Positions 7,643 through 14,269 of a stretch of 14,269 nt of DNA are shown one piece after another. The position numbers and the translations under genes were made by a program. The notes beneath the pieces are model-generated. The model saw nothing but the letters and a program-made list of their open reading frames with translations, made no database searches and was not told where the DNA came from. Positions within the stretch are counted from its first letter, which is position 1; each line of letters starts with the position of its first letter. This stretch comes from Desulfobacteraceae bacterium (lineage in GTDB: Bacteria > Desulfobacterota > Desulfobacteria > Desulfobacterales > Desulfobacteraceae), in NCBI GenBank assembly GCA_022712835.1, contig JAFLJU010000512.1, forward strand, positions 1 to 14,269. The letters are read 5' to 3'.

Positions 7643-7664
7643 ACTCATCTCCCTCAAATGGATT

Positions 7665-8825
7665 TTATTTTCTCTGGTCAAAGCGTCTGCCGAAAATCAT
7701 GCTTGCCATGGTGATGCGCAGCATTTGAAGGCTGCCGCCTGCTACCTGCCAGGCCCTGGCATCCCTGAGCATTCTTTCCAGGGGGTAATCCGTGGAATAT
7801 CCATACCCCCCCAGAATCTGCAGGGCAGTGTCCGTGATCTCCTTAACCATTTCATTGGCATAACACTTTCCCATGGAGGCTTCATAGATGGAGGGCAGGC
7901 CTTTGCCTGCACCCACAGCAGCCCTGTATACCAGCAATTTTGCCGCATCAATTTTCATGGCCATGTCTGCAAAGGAAAATTGGATATTCTGGAACTCGCA
8001 GATGGGCCGGTCAAAGGCCTGGCGTTCCATTACATATTTTTTCGCCTCTTCAAAAGCACCTGCGGCAATGCCCAGACACATGGCTGAATTTCCGCAGCGC
8101 TCAATGTCAAAGGCCAGCATGAGGTTTCCAAAATCCCCGGGGGGGATCACCAGGTTTTTTTTTGGTATTTTCACATTGTCAAAGTAGAGTGCGCAGGAGG
8201 GCATCCCTCTAAGTCCCATAAAGGTTTCCTGCTTGCCAAAGGAAAAACCAGGGGTATCTTTTTCAACCAGGACAGCGCCGATGCCCTTTACCCCGGGGAT
8301 TTGCTCAAACCGGGTGTAAACAAGGTAATGGCTGGCCACCCCGGCACCGGTGATAAATACTTTATTCCCGTTTAAAAGATAATGATCGCCCTTTTCTTCC
8401 ACATTGGTAACCAAACTTGTGAGATCAGATCCGGCCTGGGGTTCTGTCATGCAGACAGAGACACTAAGCTCTCCTTTACAGACACCGGGAATAATCTTTT
8501 CTTTCTGCTCTTGGGTGCCAAACAGATTAATCACCCGCACCGGCCCCACATTGGATTCAAACACCGGGGCGGCAATCATGGGAGAAAATTTTGCCAGCTC
8601 TTCTATGGCCAGGATGGCGGTGAAAGAATCCATATCCTCTCCCCCGTATTCTGCGGAAAGGGTCATACCTAGAAGTCCCATTTCTGCATATTTTTCCATG
8701 AGGGAATGGGGGAACTCACCTGTTTTATCTATTTCAACCGCAAGCTCTTTAAAATTTTCACCTTTTCCCATGTCACGAAGGCTGTTAAGCAGCATGGTCT
8801 GCTCTCGGGATAAACCAAATTCCAT
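7665..8825 (-). CDS. Acyl-CoA dehydrogenase with isovaleryl-CoA-dehydrogenase-type active site
   Basis: A 386-residue FAD enzyme of normal length that introduces an alpha,beta double bond into an acyl-CoA and passes electrons to ETF. Family marks are EYGGEDMD (59-66), MTEPQAGSDLTSL (126-138), LNGNKVFITGAG (151-162), RQAFDRPICEFQNIQ (268-282) and QILGGYGYSTDYPLERMLRDAR (336-357). The usual catalytic Glu before the C-terminal GTSE motif is replaced: the segment reads VAGGS with Ala362. A Glu is present at the alternative site, Glu242 in DIER. In isovaleryl-CoA and long-chain dehydrogenases the base sits at that position, and Ala occupies the canonical one in isovaleryl-CoA dehydrogenase. The sequence therefore suggests an active enzyme for a branched or bulky acyl-CoA. 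AAGGAG lies before the ATG. No ETF genes are in the window. The gene is 22 bp before the SCP2-like gene. Confidence 0.93.
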   Translation of the reverse strand: MEFGLSREQTMLLNSLRDMGKGENFKELAVEIDKTGEFPHSLMEKYAEMGLLGMTLSAEYGGEDMDSFTAILAIEELAKFSPMIAAPVFESNVGPVRVINLFGTQEQKEKIIPGVCKGELSVSVCMTEPQAGSDLTSLVTNVEEKGDHYLLNGNKVFITGAGVASHYLVYTRFEQIPGVKGIGAVLVEKDTPGFSFGKQETFMGLRGMPSCALYFDNVKIPKKNLVIPPGDFGNLMLAFDIERCGNSAMCLGIAAGAFEEAKKYVMERQAFDRPICEFQNIQFSFADMAMKIDAAKLLVYRAAVGAGKGLPSIYEASMGKCYANEMVKEITDTALQILGGYGYSTDYPLERMLRDARAWQVAGGSLQMLRITMASMIFGRRFDQRK

Positions 8826-8837
8826 TTATGTCTCCTT

Positions 8838-8893
8838 ATATTAGACCAGAAATATTAGACCAGAAATATTAGATCAAAATTATTAGATCAAAC
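8838..8893 (-). repeat. Four tandem copies of a 14-bp unit spanning the MmgE/PrpD stop codon
   Basis: On the plus strand the units are 8838-8851 and 8852-8865 (identical, ATATTAGACCAGAA), 8866-8879 (ATATTAGATCAAAA) and 8880-8893 (TTATTAGATCAAAC). The last one contains the final codons and TAA stop (8883-8885) of the MmgE/PrpD gene. The spacer to the next gene is therefore built of degenerating copies of the gene's own 3' end. Each unit carries an in-line TAA in the sense direction. The copies end directly before the AAGGAG of the acyl-CoA dehydrogenase gene. Confidence 0.9.
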
Positions 8894-10268
8894 CTGCCAG
8901 GTCCTGAAGATTCTCAATCTCTTCAAGATTGAGAATACCGGTGCTGAGTTTCTCAATGGTTTCCCCATCTTTGTCCGGGGCAAACCGTTTAATTTTTTCT
9001 AGGATATCATTTGCATCCATGGGGTCCCTGGGGTCTCCCTTGGGGATATCCACCTGTTTGCTGATGCTGGTATTGTTCTTAAACCGGATCTCTATCCGGC
9101 TGGATGTCTTTTCAGGATAGGCCAAGTTTAAAGTCTCATCGGTTTTAACGGTGACCCGCTGGGACAATTCAATCAGGTTTTGATCTTTGAGCCGCTTCTC
9201 AGTCAGCTGGGAGGGTCCAAGTTCCCTGTCTGTCAGACACACCGCCACCACATAGGGGATTGAAAACTGGGCTGACACAAAAGAACTATTGGGTTGAACC
9301 CCTTTTCCAACGGCCAGTTCGGCAATGCCGTAGGAGAAAACCGTGATTGACTCAATTTCTTCCAGAGAAAAATCATTTTCCCCGCAGATGGCAAGGGTGG
9401 CCTGGGCGGCACCATGGGTATGTCTGCAGGCGGTATAGGGTTTAAAATAAATATCCATGATGGACCAGGCAGATCCCAGGTTCTGGGTCAATCGTTCCAG
9501 ACTGGGGTCGGCTGCCGTGGTAATTTTAGCAAACCCCCCGTTGAGGTCAGATCCTTCAATAATAAAGGGGGCACCATTGACACCGTTCCTGGCAAGCCCT
9601 GCTGCCATAATGCCGCTACTTGCTGACTGGCCGCCCTGGACAATTTTAATGGTAAACCCGCCCATGAGGTTTTCAGCCGTGGACACCGGGAGCAGATACC
9701 CGGCATTGCCAAAGGCTGAAGCCATGGTGTCTCCATCAAAATCCTGGAGCCGACCAGCTGCAGCAGCAGCCCCGAAAGTGCCGCAGGTACCTGTGGGAAG
9801 AAAACCGCCCAAAGTATGCCAGGGATGCATGGCAGCAGCCACCCGGCCTGCTGCTTCATAGCCTGCAACAATGGCTTCAATGAACTGCTTTCCTGTGAGC
9901 TTTTTGTCCTCTGCAAGGGCAAAGGCAGCCGGGATTACGGAAACCCCGGGATGGTTCCCCCCGAAACGAAGTCCGTCCTGGGCCTCAATTGCTTCGGCAG
10001 TGGTTCCGTTGATAAAGGCGGCATTGTGAATATCGGTCTTAAAACCGCAGCCAAACACACTGGCATTGCCACAGGTTCCCAGAGATTTGATATAGGTGAC
10101 AACCTGGCTAACCGCCCCAAGTTCCAAGGACCCGTATACATTGGCCACATAGTCAAGGACACAGAGCTTTGCCTTGTCAATCACCTCCTGGGGTAATTCA
10201 TCAAATTTTACTTGGGAACAAAATTTCGCCAATTGCTTTGTGTATTCGGTTTTTCCAATCGCTTCCAT
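8883..10268 (-). CDS. MmgE/PrpD-family protein (2-methylcitrate dehydratase / cis-aconitate decarboxylase superfamily)
   Basis: A 461-residue protein of usual family length. Known members dehydrate 2-methylcitrate, decarboxylate cis-aconitate or isomerise iminodisuccinate. Family features are FINGTTAEAIEAQD (about 85-98), NHPG followed by IPAAFALAE (105-120, His106), HPWHT (148-152), the Gly/Ala-rich TGTCGTFGAAAAAGRL (159-174) and MGGFTIKIVQGGQSASSG (202-219, Lys208), where catalytic His and Lys residues cluster in the family. AGGAG lies seven bases before the ATG. No methylcitrate synthase or lyase is nearby, so a role in the methylcitrate cycle is unlikely. Its place between the CoA-transferase and the acyl-CoA dehydrogenase suggests a dedicated step on a pathway acid or acyl-CoA, such as hydration, dehydration, isomerisation or decarboxylation. 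The exact reaction is unknown. The 43-bp upstream spacer shows no signal beyond the ribosome site. Confidence 0.88.
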   Translation of the reverse strand: MEAIGKTEYTKQLAKFCSQVKFDELPQEVIDKAKLCVLDYVANVYGSLELGAVSQVVTYIKSLGTCGNASVFGCGFKTDIHNAAFINGTTAEAIEAQDGLRFGGNHPGVSVIPAAFALAEDKKLTGKQFIEAIVAGYEAAGRVAAAMHPWHTLGGFLPTGTCGTFGAAAAAGRLQDFDGDTMASAFGNAGYLLPVSTAENLMGGFTIKIVQGGQSASSGIMAAGLARNGVNGAPFIIEGSDLNGGFAKITTAADPSLERLTQNLGSAWSIMDIYFKPYTACRHTHGAAQATLAICGENDFSLEEIESITVFSYGIAELAVGKGVQPNSSFVSAQFSIPYVVAVCLTDRELGPSQLTEKRLKDQNLIELSQRVTVKTDETLNLAYPEKTSSRIEIRFKNNTSISKQVDIPKGDPRDPMDANDILEKIKRFAPDKDGETIEKLSTGILNLEEIENLQDLAGLI

Positions 10269-10311
10269 GGGGTATCTCCTAAATTCTACGGGACAATTTT
10301 GTTTTCAGAAG

Positions 10312-11112
10312 TTATACATATCCTTTTTTCTCATAGATTGAGATCATGCCAAAGGGGTCCAGAATTTCCCTGAGCACATGCAGCTCTTCCGTGGTCGGCA
10401 CTGGGGTCTCAAACACGGTATCGGATATTTTCAGGTCCCAGGGGGTATGGTCCTGGATCTCTTCAATTGTATTGCCGGGATGATAGGATTCAAGATAGGC
10501 AAGCCTGGTTTTCTGATCAAATTTCAGGACTCCTTTGTTAGTGATCAGGGCATGGGGGCCTGTGTTTTCCGGCATGCCCCATTTTTTCCTGGCCCCGGGG
10601 CCATCCATGTATCCGGGGGTGGTAATAAAATCCACTCTGTCCGCCAGTCTTTTTTTGTCGTGGAGGGCAATGATCAACGTCTTTTTGGCCAGGGATCCGA
10701 TGGGATTTGCTCCGCCGCTGCCAGGCAGCCGGCTTGTGGGGGAATCATAGTCTCCGATCACCGTGGTATTGATGTTGCCGTATTTATCCACCTGACTTCC
10801 GGATAAAAACCCCACATCCACATGTCCTGCCTGGAGAAACAGGCCCATGATTTCTACCAGCCCTCCGATCATGGCAGCCCCGGGGTTCAGACAGGGGTCT
10901 CCCACACTCAGGGCCGGGCGCTTGGGCCGGGCGTCAATCACGCCTGATTCCTGCATCATTAAGGCATTGGGGGCATGCATATGCTTGGCAATGTTAGCTG
11001 ACATGGTGGGGAATCCCGTGCCCACGATGACCACATCATTGTCTGAAATTAATCTCGCCCCGCAGCAGGCCATGAGTTCCGGTTTTATATAGTCCTTTGA
11101 TATCTCATTCAT
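10312..11112 (-). CDS. Class I CoA-transferase, beta subunit (glutaconate CoA-transferase B-like)
   Basis: A 266-residue subunit that carries the catalytic Glu in class I CoA-transferases. The motif MQESG (53-57) gives Glu55, close in position to the Glu I recall for glutaconate CoA-transferase B; this Glu forms the glutamyl-CoA thioester. Other family features are VVIVGTGFP (27-35), VDVGFLSGSQVDKYGNINTT, GSGGANPIGSLAK and VDFITTPGY. The Glu matters because IpdB-type homologues of steroid catabolism lack it and act differently, so a true transferase is favoured here. It pairs with the alpha-subunit gene ending 30 bp upstream, and the two should form a heteromeric enzyme. The Shine-Dalgarno sequence is weak (AAGGAC about 12 bases before ATG), and expression may depend on the upstream gene. 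Donor and acceptor acids cannot be read from the sequence. Confidence 0.88.
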   Translation of the reverse strand: MNEISKDYIKPELMACCGARLISDNDVVIVGTGFPTMSANIAKHMHAPNALMMQESGVIDARPKRPALSVGDPCLNPGAAMIGGLVEIMGLFLQAGHVDVGFLSGSQVDKYGNINTTVIGDYDSPTSRLPGSGGANPIGSLAKKTLIIALHDKKRLADRVDFITTPGYMDGPGARKKWGMPENTGPHALITNKGVLKFDQKTRLAYLESYHPGNTIEEIQDHTPWDLKISDTVFETPVPTTEELHVLREILDPFGMISIYEKKGYV

Positions 11113-11142
11113 CTGTCTTGTTTTGTCCTTAATTAAACGGGA

Positions 11143-12078
11143 TTAATATGAATAATTAACAGGAAAACTATAATCAAACTGGGCCTCAAGCTTTTTAAAC
11201 GCCTGATATCCAAATCGATGAATATAGTGCTGGATATAGTCGGACCGGTCCTGGATGTCGTAGACCCATTCATCCAGAAATTTGGCCAGCCCCTCTTGGG
11301 TGTTGGAGGCCTGCTGGTACTCATACCCAAAACCAAAGTCTGTATCATAAAAACCCGGGGTATAACCGGGGTGTGATCCATAGGGTTCTTCAACCACGGC
11401 AACCACCCGGTTTCCAGACACAATAGTCCGGGAGGGGTCTTTTCCGATCATTTCTCGGCTCACGATTCTCTCACAGGACACAATTACTTTTTTCGCGGCA
11501 TTGGCCCCATGGACACAGTCCCCGCCGATTCCCCACATCTGGGCATTTCCGGTTTCATCGGCTTGCTGGACATGGATAATGGCAGTATCCGGATTAAGGG
11601 CCGGTACCAATACCGTGGTGCTGCCGTCAAAGGGGGACTCAATGATCTTATACTTGTCATCTCCCATGAAAGATTTCACATTCAACAGATCACTGCCTGC
11701 CATATCTTTCACCGGAACAAAGGGCATTCCCATGGCCCCGGCCATGAGCATCATGGGCAAAGATAAATTGGTATACTCTTCCACCTCGATTTTGTGGGGA
11801 ATCCCTTTTTCAAGGGACCTTCGATAACACCGCCCCAGACCGTAAATACCCAAAGACAGAAAGGTGGATATAAATCGTTTCACACAGCCGGCCCCGATCA
11901 TTAAATCAAAGTCATCGGCCGCATTACTCCTGGTAATAGTCAGGTCCGTTATTTTTTGACGAATGATTTCATGGATGGCAGAAAAAGGCGTGCGGCAGAT
12001 ATATCCGCCGATGAACAAAAAATCGCCGCTGCTCACATGGGTTGAAATGGCATCCTTCATTGTCATGACCTTGGTCAT
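11143..12078 (-). CDS. Class I CoA-transferase, alpha subunit (glutaconate CoA-transferase A-like)
   Basis: A 311-residue alpha subunit. It starts with a helix and the Gly motif SGDFLFIGGYI (17-27), and continues with LTITRSNAADDFDLMIGAG. The C-terminal half has the IIHVQQADETGNAQMWG block and VVAVVEEPYGSHPGYTPGFYDTDF, characteristic of the GctA/IpdA-like family. The ATG at 12078 was chosen because AGAGGTG lies five bases before it. A GTG six bases further upstream (12084) is possible, but its ribosome site would overlap the codon. Only 9 bp separate it from the stop of the glycyl radical enzyme, so the two are almost certainly co-transcribed. The alpha subunit shapes the CoA and acid pocket while the catalytic Glu is on beta. 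It would activate a carboxylic acid made upstream in the pathway. Confidence 0.87.
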   Translation of the reverse strand: MTKVMTMKDAISTHVSSGDFLFIGGYICRTPFSAIHEIIRQKITDLTITRSNAADDFDLMIGAGCVKRFISTFLSLGIYGLGRCYRRSLEKGIPHKIEVEEYTNLSLPMMLMAGAMGMPFVPVKDMAGSDLLNVKSFMGDDKYKIIESPFDGSTTVLVPALNPDTAIIHVQQADETGNAQMWGIGGDCVHGANAAKKVIVSCERIVSREMIGKDPSRTIVSGNRVVAVVEEPYGSHPGYTPGFYDTDFGFGYEYQQASNTQEGLAKFLDEWVYDIQDRSDYIQHYIHRFGYQAFKKLEAQFDYSFPVNYSY

Positions 12079-12087
12079 ATTCACCTC

Positions 12088-14269
12088 TTATATATTAAAT
12101 TGTACTCTATCAATGATCTCGTCCTGGGCAATATCGCTTAGGTTTGCAAAGATGGCTGAGTAACCGCTAACCCTGATGATCAGGTCTCTGTAGTCACCCG
12201 GATGTTTTTGGGCGGCCATAAGGGTGTTGGCATCCACCATGTTAAACTGGACCTGGGCTCCACCATTTTGAAAATAGGTCTTTACCAGGGCCAATAATAT
12301 GGACGGGTCAAGCTTGCTTCCCTGGAACCGCATATTCAGGTTGGCTCCATTGTACAATTTTTCCAAGGGGAGCTTTGCCACGGAATTCATGACTGCTGTG
12401 GGCCCGGACAATGTCACCCGGTTGCTGGGGGTAATCCCGTTTCCTAGGATCTCGCCGGCACCGCGGCCGTCAGGGGTGGCACCGGTAAATGCTCCCATGG
12501 TGATGTGGAAACCAACAGAGAAAATTCCGGGCCAGAAATCACCCTGCCTAAAATTTTTGTGTTGGGCCAGGGCATCGCATAGATGGTTGGCCACACGAAT
12601 TGCCATGGCATCTGCCCCATCATGATCATTTCCGTATTTGGGGATTTTATTGAGCAGGTACGCCTGCTTGTCCTCAGCATCCATCCAGTCTTCAGACAGC
12701 CACTCAAAGATCTCTTCCATGGTAAATTTTTTATCCTCAAAAACCGCTTTTTTGATGGCAAAAAGGCTGTCAGCCGTATTTGAAAATCCCATGAACTGAA
12801 CACCGGTTGAATTATAGATGGCCCCGCCCGAAGTCAGGTCCATACCCTTGTCCATGGGGCCCTGGATCATGGCAGAACAAAAGGGTGAAGGCAGCATTTT
12901 GGCGATGGTCCTGTCCAGACAGGTAATCCCTTGCACCATCTGCCCCAGATAATGGGATACCTGTTGGTCATAGGCGGCAAACACCTGATCAAAGGAGGTG
13001 AATTCCTCCGGCCCTCCTGTTTCAAGACCTGAGACATATCCGAATATATTATCCACCCCGTTGCTCAAGGCAAATTCCAGGCATTTGATTGCATTGAACT
13101 GAACCGCAAAGGTGGACCCGAAGGTCTTGCCCTGGGCATTGGGTTCCAGGCAGCCCACCACCCCGTAGTCCCTGGCATCTTCAAGGGTATGTCCTGCATT
13201 GACAAGGGTGTTGACGATGATTTCATCATTGAAAAAATGAAGCAGCACCCCTTCCTGGCAATATTGGACTGCCTGCAGAAAAAGCAGGTTCGCCGGGTTT
13301 GATGGGTTCGACGAATCAGGGGATAAGGTGCTGATTCGTACCCCGAAATTGGGCTGAACCGTTCTGATATCTGCATAGGCATCCATGACAACATAGCTGA
13401 GATCATTGGTTCCGTCTTCTCCGGTCTGGGTCAGCCCGCCCACGGTGACATTCTGGGTGGTTTTTCCTTCTGTACCTTCCCCCCCGGGGATATAGGCCTC
13501 TTCAAGGACATTCCAGATTTCATTCATCTTCAGGAAAACAAGGGAGATCATCTCCTTTGCCTGGTCCCGGGTTATCCTTCCTGCCTGGATATCCGCTGTA
13601 TAGAAGGGATATATGAATTGATCAATCCGTCCCAGGGAAATTGAATTGCCCCCGGTTTCAATCTGGGCCACCAGGTGGATGAAATACATCATCTGGACCG
13701 CCTCGTGAAAGGTCTGGGCTGGTTCAGCCGGCACCTTCCGGCAGACCCGGGCAATTTCCAGAAGTTCTTTGACCCGCTTGGAATCTGTTGGGTCTGCTGC
13801 TATGGCGGTTTTTGCCATGGCCTCCTTGGCCATAGTTTCGGCAAGATCTGCATACCGGGCTGCAAAATGGATGGTGGCCTTAAGAGACCGGATCATGGCC
13901 TTGTAAAAAAGAGGTTTTTCCCCTGATTTCTCCTCTTTGCCAAGGGTATCCAATTTTTCCTGTGCACTTTTGATGATCCCGTTAAAGCCTTTTGACAGGG
14001 CTGTTTTATGATCCATGGTGAAGTGACCGACACCATAGGTAATTTCAAGCATAAAGGTGAATATATACTTGTCCATATCTTCTTCGATATCGGGATCCAA
14101 TTGTTTCTCAAAGGCCTCTTCAACGGTTTTTCCCCTCCAGAAGGGCAGGATATCCTCTTTGATCTCCTGTTTTTCTTCAGGGGTTATCAAGGCCCGCTGT
14201 ACTTCTCTTTGGTCAAAATTATCCACATCCCCTTCAATCCATCGGGTCTTATTTTCAGGGAAGAGGGGC
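12088..14269 (-). CDS. Glycyl radical enzyme of the dehydratase/lyase (PFL-like) branch, 5' end outside the window
   Basis: The frame stays open to the window edge. The 14 codons upstream of the GTG at 14226 read LFPENKTRWIEGD, the usual glycyl radical enzyme sequence at that place, so the GTG is internal and the true start lies beyond 14269. Residues are numbered from that GTG. GGNSISLGRIDQFIYPFY (192-209), QNVTVGGL (258-265) and YGVVGCLEPN (354-363) are visible, giving thiyl Cys359 and Glu361. The radical motif RVSGYSAIF (685-693) gives Gly688, 24 residues from the end. The 329-residue Cys-to-Gly spacing and the tail length match B12-independent glycerol dehydratase (Cys433/Gly763 as I recall). 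About 60 residues are probably missing. Relatives include diol dehydratases, choline TMA-lyase, isethionate lyase, hydroxyproline dehydratase and arylacetate decarboxylases. The substrate is unknown. No activating enzyme is in the window. It appears to head the visible operon. Confidence 0.92.
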   Translation of the reverse strand, partial: PLFPENKTRWIEGDVDNFDQREVQRALITPEEKQEIKEDILPFWRGKTVEEAFEKQLDPDIEEDMDKYIFTFMLEITYGVGHFTMDHKTALSKGFNGIIKSAQEKLDTLGKEEKSGEKPLFYKAMIRSLKATIHFAARYADLAETMAKEAMAKTAIAADPTDSKRVKELLEIARVCRKVPAEPAQTFHEAVQMMYFIHLVAQIETGGNSISLGRIDQFIYPFYTADIQAGRITRDQAKEMISLVFLKMNEIWNVLEEAYIPGGEGTEGKTTQNVTVGGLTQTGEDGTNDLSYVVMDAYADIRTVQPNFGVRISTLSPDSSNPSNPANLLFLQAVQYCQEGVLLHFFNDEIIVNTLVNAGHTLEDARDYGVVGCLEPNAQGKTFGSTFAVQFNAIKCLEFALSNGVDNIFGYVSGLETGGPEEFTSFDQVFAAYDQQVSHYLGQMVQGITCLDRTIAKMLPSPFCSAMIQGPMDKGMDLTSGGAIYNSTGVQFMGFSNTADSLFAIKKAVFEDKKFTMEEIFEWLSEDWMDAEDKQAYLLNKIPKYGNDHDGADAMAIRVANHLCDALAQHKNFRQGDFWPGIFSVGFHITMGAFTGATPDGRGAGEILGNGITPSNRVTLSGPTAVMNSVAKLPLEKLYNGANLNMRFQGSKLDPSILLALVKTYFQNGGAQVQFNMVDANTLMAAQKHPGDYRDLIIRVSGYSAIFANLSDIAQDEIIDRVQFNI

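Noticed and set aside
7643..7681. Longer start of the SCP2-like protein at 7681
   Set aside because: It overlaps the end of the acyl-CoA dehydrogenase gene and has no good ribosome site, while the ATG at 7642 has GAGGGAG at proper spacing.
12088..14269. Benzylsuccinate or alkylsuccinate synthase (fumarate-adding GRE), suggested by the neighbouring CoA-transferase and acyl-CoA dehydrogenase
   Set aside because: The GCLEP active site, the 329-residue Cys-Gly spacing and the 24-residue tail fit the dehydratase/lyase branch better. The CoA-transferase is class I rather than the class III type of the toluene pathway. Not excluded with certainty.

Overview
The window reads as a piece of the genome of a strict anaerobe, most likely a sulfate reducer of the Desulfobacterales (Desulfobacterota). 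This is inferred from family content: an oxygen-sensitive glycyl radical enzyme, a tungsten-type aldehyde:ferredoxin oxidoreductase, a soluble multi-PAS histidine kinase, and a LolA-like/DUF1302 envelope pair. No RNA gene, CRISPR array or insertion sequence was seen.

Left part (1-5257). A 5'-truncated LolA-like periplasmic protein is translationally coupled to a DUF1302 outer-membrane barrel protein. The barrel gene has three long T tracts in its signal-peptide region. It converges on a three-PAS cytoplasmic histidine kinase. The kinase is divergent from an orphan family-3 periplasmic solute-binding protein, and the 303-bp gap between them holds a good candidate promoter for each gene. A strong hairpin that can terminate in both directions closes this part.

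Right part (5350-14269, all minus strand). Seven tightly spaced genes look like one catabolic operon. In transcription order they are: glycyl radical enzyme (GRE, 5' end outside the window), class I CoA-transferase alpha and beta subunits, MmgE/PrpD-family protein, acyl-CoA dehydrogenase, SCP2-like protein, and aldehyde:ferredoxin oxidoreductase (AOR). The GRE has a Gly-Cys-x-Glu-Pro active site and the spacing of the dehydratase/lyase branch, but the position of the diol-dehydratase Asp appears to be Phe. The acyl-CoA dehydrogenase has its catalytic Glu in the isovaleryl-CoA dehydrogenase position.

A coherent but unproven reading is as follows. The GRE breaks a C-O, C-N, C-S or C-C bond to release an aldehyde or acid. 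AOR oxidises the aldehyde. The CoA-transferase activates the acid. The dehydrogenase desaturates a probably branched acyl-CoA. The MmgE/PrpD protein carries out a hydration, dehydration, isomerisation or decarboxylation. The SCP2 protein may hold a hydrophobic acyl group. I do not recognise this gene set as a described pathway, and it is the most interesting item in the window.
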